Shown: positions 11,268 through 13,942 of the stretch, piece after piece
How the letters are laid out: every line of letters starts with the position of its first letter
Position numbering within the stretch: the first letter of the stretch is position 1
From: Spirochaetia bacterium
GTDB taxonomy: Bacteria; Patescibacteriota; Minisyncoccia; UBA6257; UBA9933
Length of the DNA: 13,942 nt
Direction of reading: 5' to 3'
Assembly (NCBI GenBank): GCA_007279775.1
Contig: QYPD01000027.1
Span: 1-13,942, forward strand
Program-made: the position numbers and the translations under genes
The notes under the pieces: generated by a model
Told to the model about the DNA's origin: nothing
What the model saw: the letters and a program-made list of their open reading frames with translations, nothing else
The model's database searches: none

Positions 11268-13121
11268 ATGATACTTTACGAAGGAACAATTGAAACATTT
11301 AATGAAGATGTAATGCAAAATTGCGTTGCTGATCGAGCTGCTGAAAAATACACTTCGCATTACAATCGAAAGCCCGCACCCTCTGAATATCGTTCTTGGC
11401 AAAATTCATTACCAATTTTGAATCAAGCATTTAGATACGCTGACCTCAAGGATAATAAAATTTTACTTGAATATGAATTACCGTATTCATCCCAGAGAAT
11501 AGATGTCTTATTATTCGGAAAAAGCGTCGATGATACCGAAAATATTGTTATTTTGGAGCTCAAACAATGGTCAAATGATGGGCTCAAAGAGTCAGATAGT
11601 GAAGGTAACGTTCTTGTTAAGTATGCTTCATGGAAGGAGCAACCGCACCCGTCTTTGCAAGTAGAAGGTTATTATTTTCACCTCAAAGATTTTAAAAAGA
11701 TTTTTGAAGAAAAAAATGCTCCTGTGCTTAATGGCTCGACATATGCACACAATTATTCAAAACAAGATAATTCTGTTTTGTTTTCTGATAAATTCTCAGA
11801 ACCTATCAAGAAATTCCCTTTATTTGGGAAAGAAGATGCAATGGTTTTGGCAAGATATTTAAAAGATAAACTTCAGGGTGGCGGAGGTAAATTATTGTTT
11901 GAACGATTTACCGGTAGTCCAGTAAGTCCGTCAAAGCGCCTTCTTGAGCATACTTCGAAAATGATCAATGAGCAACAAATATTCAATTTAATTGATGACC
12001 AAATTGCTGCATATAACTCTATAATGCATAGGGTTAAAATAATTACAAAAACAAAAGAAAAATCATTAGTTATCATTAAAGGTGGTCCCGGAACTGGCAA
12101 GTCTGTAATAGCGCTTGAAGTAATGGGTGAATTACTACGCCAGGGTAAGAAAGTAATGCATGCGACTGGATCTTCTGCATTTACAAATACGTTGAGGCAT
12201 ATTGTTGGACCACGGGCAAAACATTTTTTTAAATTCTTTTTTAATTTTACGAGAGAGCCAGAAAATTCAATCGATGTTCTAATCTGCGATGAAGCCCATA
12301 GGATAAGAAAAGACAGCAACGACTACGGAGTTCCAGCGAAATTTAAATCTAAGGATCCGCAAATTAATGATCTAATAAAACCAGCTAAATTGAGTATATT
12401 TTTCATTGACGAATATCAGATAGTACGTCCAAAGGAACAGGGCAGTATTGCGCTAATTAAAGAAGCTGCACAAAAACTTGGCATTAAAAATGCTAACATC
12501 GCAGAATTCGAACTTCAAACACAATTCAGATGTTCTGGCTCGGATGCTTATTTACAATGGTTAGATCATATTTTGGAGATACGTGACACTGAAATAACTG
12601 AGTTTGATACAAAAATGTCGTTGCGTATATTTGATGATCCAAGAGATATGTATCACGAAATACAAAAAAGAAATCAGGAATCAAATAATAAATCTAGAAT
12701 CGTTGCCGGGTTTTGTTGGTCATGGAGTAGTCCAAATGCCGATGGAACCCTAATAAATGATGTAAAAATAGGAGATTTTGAAATGCCTTGGGAAAAGAAA
12801 AATCAATTTTGGAAGTGGGCTATTGATAAATCAGGAATGGACCAGGTCGGGACTGTGTATACAGCACAAGGCATGGAATTTGATTATATTGGAGTTATAT
12901 TTGGGAATGATCTTGTTTATGATCGGGCTAGTTGTAAATGGCGTGCTGTTCCAGAAAATTCATTTGATTCACAAATAAAGCGAAATAATCCTGAATTGTT
13001 AAGCCATTTGAAAAATGTATATCGCGTTCTTTTGTCTCGGGCACATAAAGGAGTCTATATTTATTTTATAGACAAGGAAACTGAAAAATATTTTAAAAGT
13101 CATTTGCCAGAAACAATTTAA
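11268..13121 (+). CDS. PD-(D/E)XK nuclease-like plus Schlafen group 3 / DUF2075 helicase
   Basis: 617 residues, two domains. The N-terminal ~200 residues contain a restriction-nuclease-like signature: RIDVLLFG (D79) and VILELKQW (E97-x-K99). A superfamily-1-type helicase follows: Walker A GGPGTGKS (272-279), Walker B LICDEAHR (DEAH 341-344), a second acidic DEYQ (381-384), QFRCSG (419-424), TAQGMEFD (532-539) and YRVLLSRAHKG (585-595) with arginines R586 and R591. This matches DUF2075, renamed Schlafen group 3 helicase. All motifs are intact. It starts 3 bases after radC. Its substrate is unknown. Nuclease-helicase fusions next to nucleotide hydrolases are common in phage defence, which is the favoured but unproven role here. 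Confidence 0.85.
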   Translation: MILYEGTIETFNEDVMQNCVADRAAEKYTSHYNRKPAPSEYRSWQNSLPILNQAFRYADLKDNKILLEYELPYSSQRIDVLLFGKSVDDTENIVILELKQWSNDGLKESDSEGNVLVKYASWKEQPHPSLQVEGYYFHLKDFKKIFEEKNAPVLNGSTYAHNYSKQDNSVLFSDKFSEPIKKFPLFGKEDAMVLARYLKDKLQGGGGKLLFERFTGSPVSPSKRLLEHTSKMINEQQIFNLIDDQIAAYNSIMHRVKIITKTKEKSLVIIKGGPGTGKSVIALEVMGELLRQGKKVMHATGSSAFTNTLRHIVGPRAKHFFKFFFNFTREPENSIDVLICDEAHRIRKDSNDYGVPAKFKSKDPQINDLIKPAKLSIFFIDEYQIVRPKEQGSIALIKEAAQKLGIKNANIAEFELQTQFRCSGSDAYLQWLDHILEIRDTEITEFDTKMSLRIFDDPRDMYHEIQKRNQESNNKSRIVAGFCWSWSSPNADGTLINDVKIGDFEMPWEKKNQFWKWAIDKSGMDQVGTVYTAQGMEFDYIGVIFGNDLVYDRASCKWRAVPENSFDSQIKRNNPELLSHLKNVYRVLLSRAHKGVYIYFIDKETEKYFKSHLPETI

Positions 13122-13126
13122 GGCGG

Positions 13127-13147
13127 CGTGCCAGTTTCACTGGCACG
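13127..13147 (+). terminator. Hairpin after the helicase gene
   Basis: CGTGCCAGT (13127-13135) pairs perfectly with ACTGGCACG (13139-13147) around TTC, 5 bases after the stop codon. There is no T run on the plus strand, so it may stabilise the mRNA end or act as a weak or factor-dependent terminator. Confidence 0.5.
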
Positions 13148-13182
13148 AAATTCGGCGACGAAGGTGATAATAAACTAAAAAA

Positions 13183-13191
13183 TGTTAAAAT
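13183..13191 (+). promoter_or_regulatory. Extended -10 promoter of the TspO gene
   Basis: TGTTAAAAT, with TAAAAT at 13186-13191. The ATG at 13198 is where transcription would be expected to start, so a leaderless mRNA is likely. No good -35 box is visible. Confidence 0.45.
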
Positions 13192-13197
13192 AACTCT

Positions 13198-13593
13198 ATG
13201 AATACATACAACTGGTATTCGCAACTTATCAAACCCTCTTGGTCACCACCGTCATGGCTCTTCGGCCCAGTGTGGACATTTCTTTATGTTCTGATTGCTG
13301 TTTCGTTCGGCAAGGTTTTTTTGATGGCGTGGCAAAAACAAATTGCCCTTATAGTTGTTTTGCCGTTTATTCTTAATCTTGTTTTCAATTTTGCCTTTAC
13401 GCCATTGCAATTCGGGCTGAAAAATAATCTTTTAGCGGCGATTGATATTTTATTAGCGCTCGGCACGCTTATTTGGGCGATGGTAGCTATATTCCCGCAC
13501 GCGCGTTGGATCTCCTACATCCAAATTCCGTACTTGCTTTGGGTATCGTTTGCGACAGTTCTACAATTAACCATTACTTATTTAAATAGATAG
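13198..13593 (+). CDS. tspO: TspO/MBR family tryptophan-rich membrane protein
   Basis: 131 residues with five predicted membrane helices, the TspO fold. Typical blocks are seen: WYSQLIKPSWSPPSWLFGPVW near the N-terminus (KPxWxPPxWLFGPVWT is the family's first conserved block), NLVFNFAFTPLQFGLKN in the middle (family form usually NxxWSPLFF; here weaker), and YLLWVSFATVLQLTI at the end. TspO proteins bind porphyrins and related compounds and are linked to stress and light or oxygen responses; the ligand here is unknown. Length is a little under the usual 150-160. It follows the helicase hairpin and precedes a palindrome and an ArsR-type gene, which may or may not regulate it. Confidence 0.88.
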   Translation: MNTYNWYSQLIKPSWSPPSWLFGPVWTFLYVLIAVSFGKVFLMAWQKQIALIVVLPFILNLVFNFAFTPLQFGLKNNLLAAIDILLALGTLIWAMVAIFPHARWISYIQIPYLLWVSFATVLQLTITYLNR

Positions 13594-13600
13594 GCATCAT

Positions 13601-13634
13601 GTCATAGGACAATTCCATGGAATTGTCCTATGAC
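13601..13634 (+). promoter_or_regulatory. 34-base perfect palindrome, candidate ArsR operator
   Basis: Two 17-base arms meet at CCATGG (13615-13620) with no spacer and no mismatch. It lies 8 bases after the tspO stop, and its right arm contains the -35 box of the arsR-like gene. Autorepression by the winged-helix protein encoded next is the simplest explanation. In RNA it would also form a very strong hairpin able to block read-through from tspO. Confidence 0.65.
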
Positions 13635-13651
13635 GTTTTATATGATACAAT
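13623..13651 (+). promoter_or_regulatory. Promoter of the ArsR-type gene
   Basis: TTGTCC (13623-13628, inside the palindrome), 17 bases, TACAAT (13646-13651). The ATG at 13659 is 8 bases downstream, predicting a leaderless mRNA. Confidence 0.6.
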
Positions 13652-13658
13652 ATTTAAT

Positions 13659-13919
13659 ATGAAAAGATGGACAGTAATTTTTCGAGTCTTGGCCAATATT
13701 AATCGGCTGAAAATAATAAAAATGCTTTCCGGTAGCCATAAGATGAGCGTGGGCGAAATTGCCGACGATTTAAATATTTCTCTCAAGGCCACATCTAATC
13801 ATTTGGCCATACTTAAAAATTTGGATGTTTTAGAATCGCAGGGTGCGGAAGGGCACGTTTTTTATTTTGTAAACTCCAAGATGCCTAAAGATTTTCAAGA
13901 GGCGATAAATTTGATGTAG
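13659..13919 (+). CDS. ArsR-type winged-helix transcriptional regulator
   Basis: 86 residues from ATG 13659: FRVLANINRLKIIKML is the typical ArsR first helix (L-x-N-x-x-R-L-x-I-L), then SVGEIADDLNISLKATSNHLAILKNLDVLES is the helix-turn-helix with recognition helix, followed by a short wing (EGHVFYFVN). The protein has no cysteine at all, so the classical ELCVCD metal site is missing; a different ligand, redox-independent sensing or constitutive binding must be assumed. Open frame exists back to 13617, but that would place the start inside the palindrome and upstream of the -10 box, so it is rejected. It likely represses its own promoter through the 34-base palindrome, and possibly tspO or a gene beyond the window. 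Confidence 0.85.
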   Translation: MKRWTVIFRVLANINRLKIIKMLSGSHKMSVGEIADDLNISLKATSNHLAILKNLDVLESQGAEGHVFYFVNSKMPKDFQEAINLM

Positions 13920-13942
13920 ATTAATTTTTTTGTTATCTTTAT

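Noticed and set aside
11873-12319. 148-codon minus-strand open frame
   Set aside because: Opposite the helicase ATPase core, with a low-complexity product; shadow of the real gene.
13617-13658. Upstream start for the ArsR-type gene
   Set aside because: Starts inside the palindrome and before the promoter -10; the family begins near residue 15 of that frame.
1-13942. Alternative genetic code (TGA as Gly or Trp)
   Set aside because: TGA acts as the end of the zinc-ribbon and AbiEi genes, and conserved proteins read well with the standard code.

Overview
All supportable genes lie on the plus strand, use a standard-type code (TGA occurs as a stop) and are moderately AT-rich. Several genes start within a few bases of a TATAAT-like -10 box with no ribosome binding site, which suggests leaderless mRNAs. 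Together with compact gene spacing and the GlgA-GH57-RarA set, this fits a small-genome Patescibacteria/CPR (Parcubacteria-like) bacterium. That assignment is inferred from style and gene content; there is no marker gene here to prove it.

Backbone part (2-6987): threonine synthase and a small P-loop kinase form one unit. A glycogen-synthase-type glycosyltransferase, a GH57 glycoside hydrolase and the RarA/MgsA AAA ATPase form a second, with a 14-base overlap between the first two and 16 bases before the third. Between the units sits a small accessory cassette (1969-2754): a half-size EamA/DMT membrane protein and a 41-residue zinc-ribbon mini-protein.

Accessory part (6990-13121): four consecutive cassettes follow the rarA stop codon, each ending at a copy (one degenerate) of an 18-base hairpin, CAGGCGCGAAAACGCCTG. 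They are (1) a Cys-rich ~100-residue protein, (2) a NUDIX hydrolase, (3) an AbiEi/AbiEii toxin-antitoxin pair, and (4) a second copy of cassette 1. Cassettes 1 and 4 share promoter, leader, gene and a trailer that can fold into two hairpins. The first hairpin displays a near-perfect Shine-Dalgarno sequence in a bulge; the second shows a compensatory T-A to C-G change between the copies. This structured trailer is the most novel item in the window. The four SD-led accessory transcription units (the DMT/zinc-ribbon cassette, cassettes 1, 2 and 4) have promoters with exact 17-base spacers and a related TTTYAGNNCAAA initial transcribed region. Next comes a tight three-gene operon, MazG-like pyrophosphohydrolase, RadC, and a 617-residue PD-(D/E)XK nuclease plus Schlafen-group-3/DUF2075 helicase, a plausible but unproven defence unit.

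End part (13122-13942): a TspO/MBR membrane protein, then a 34-base perfect palindrome that contains the -35 region of a gene for a cysteine-free ArsR-type winged-helix repressor. No tRNA, rRNA, CRISPR array or transposase gene was seen, and no stretch over 300 bases lacks a gene.
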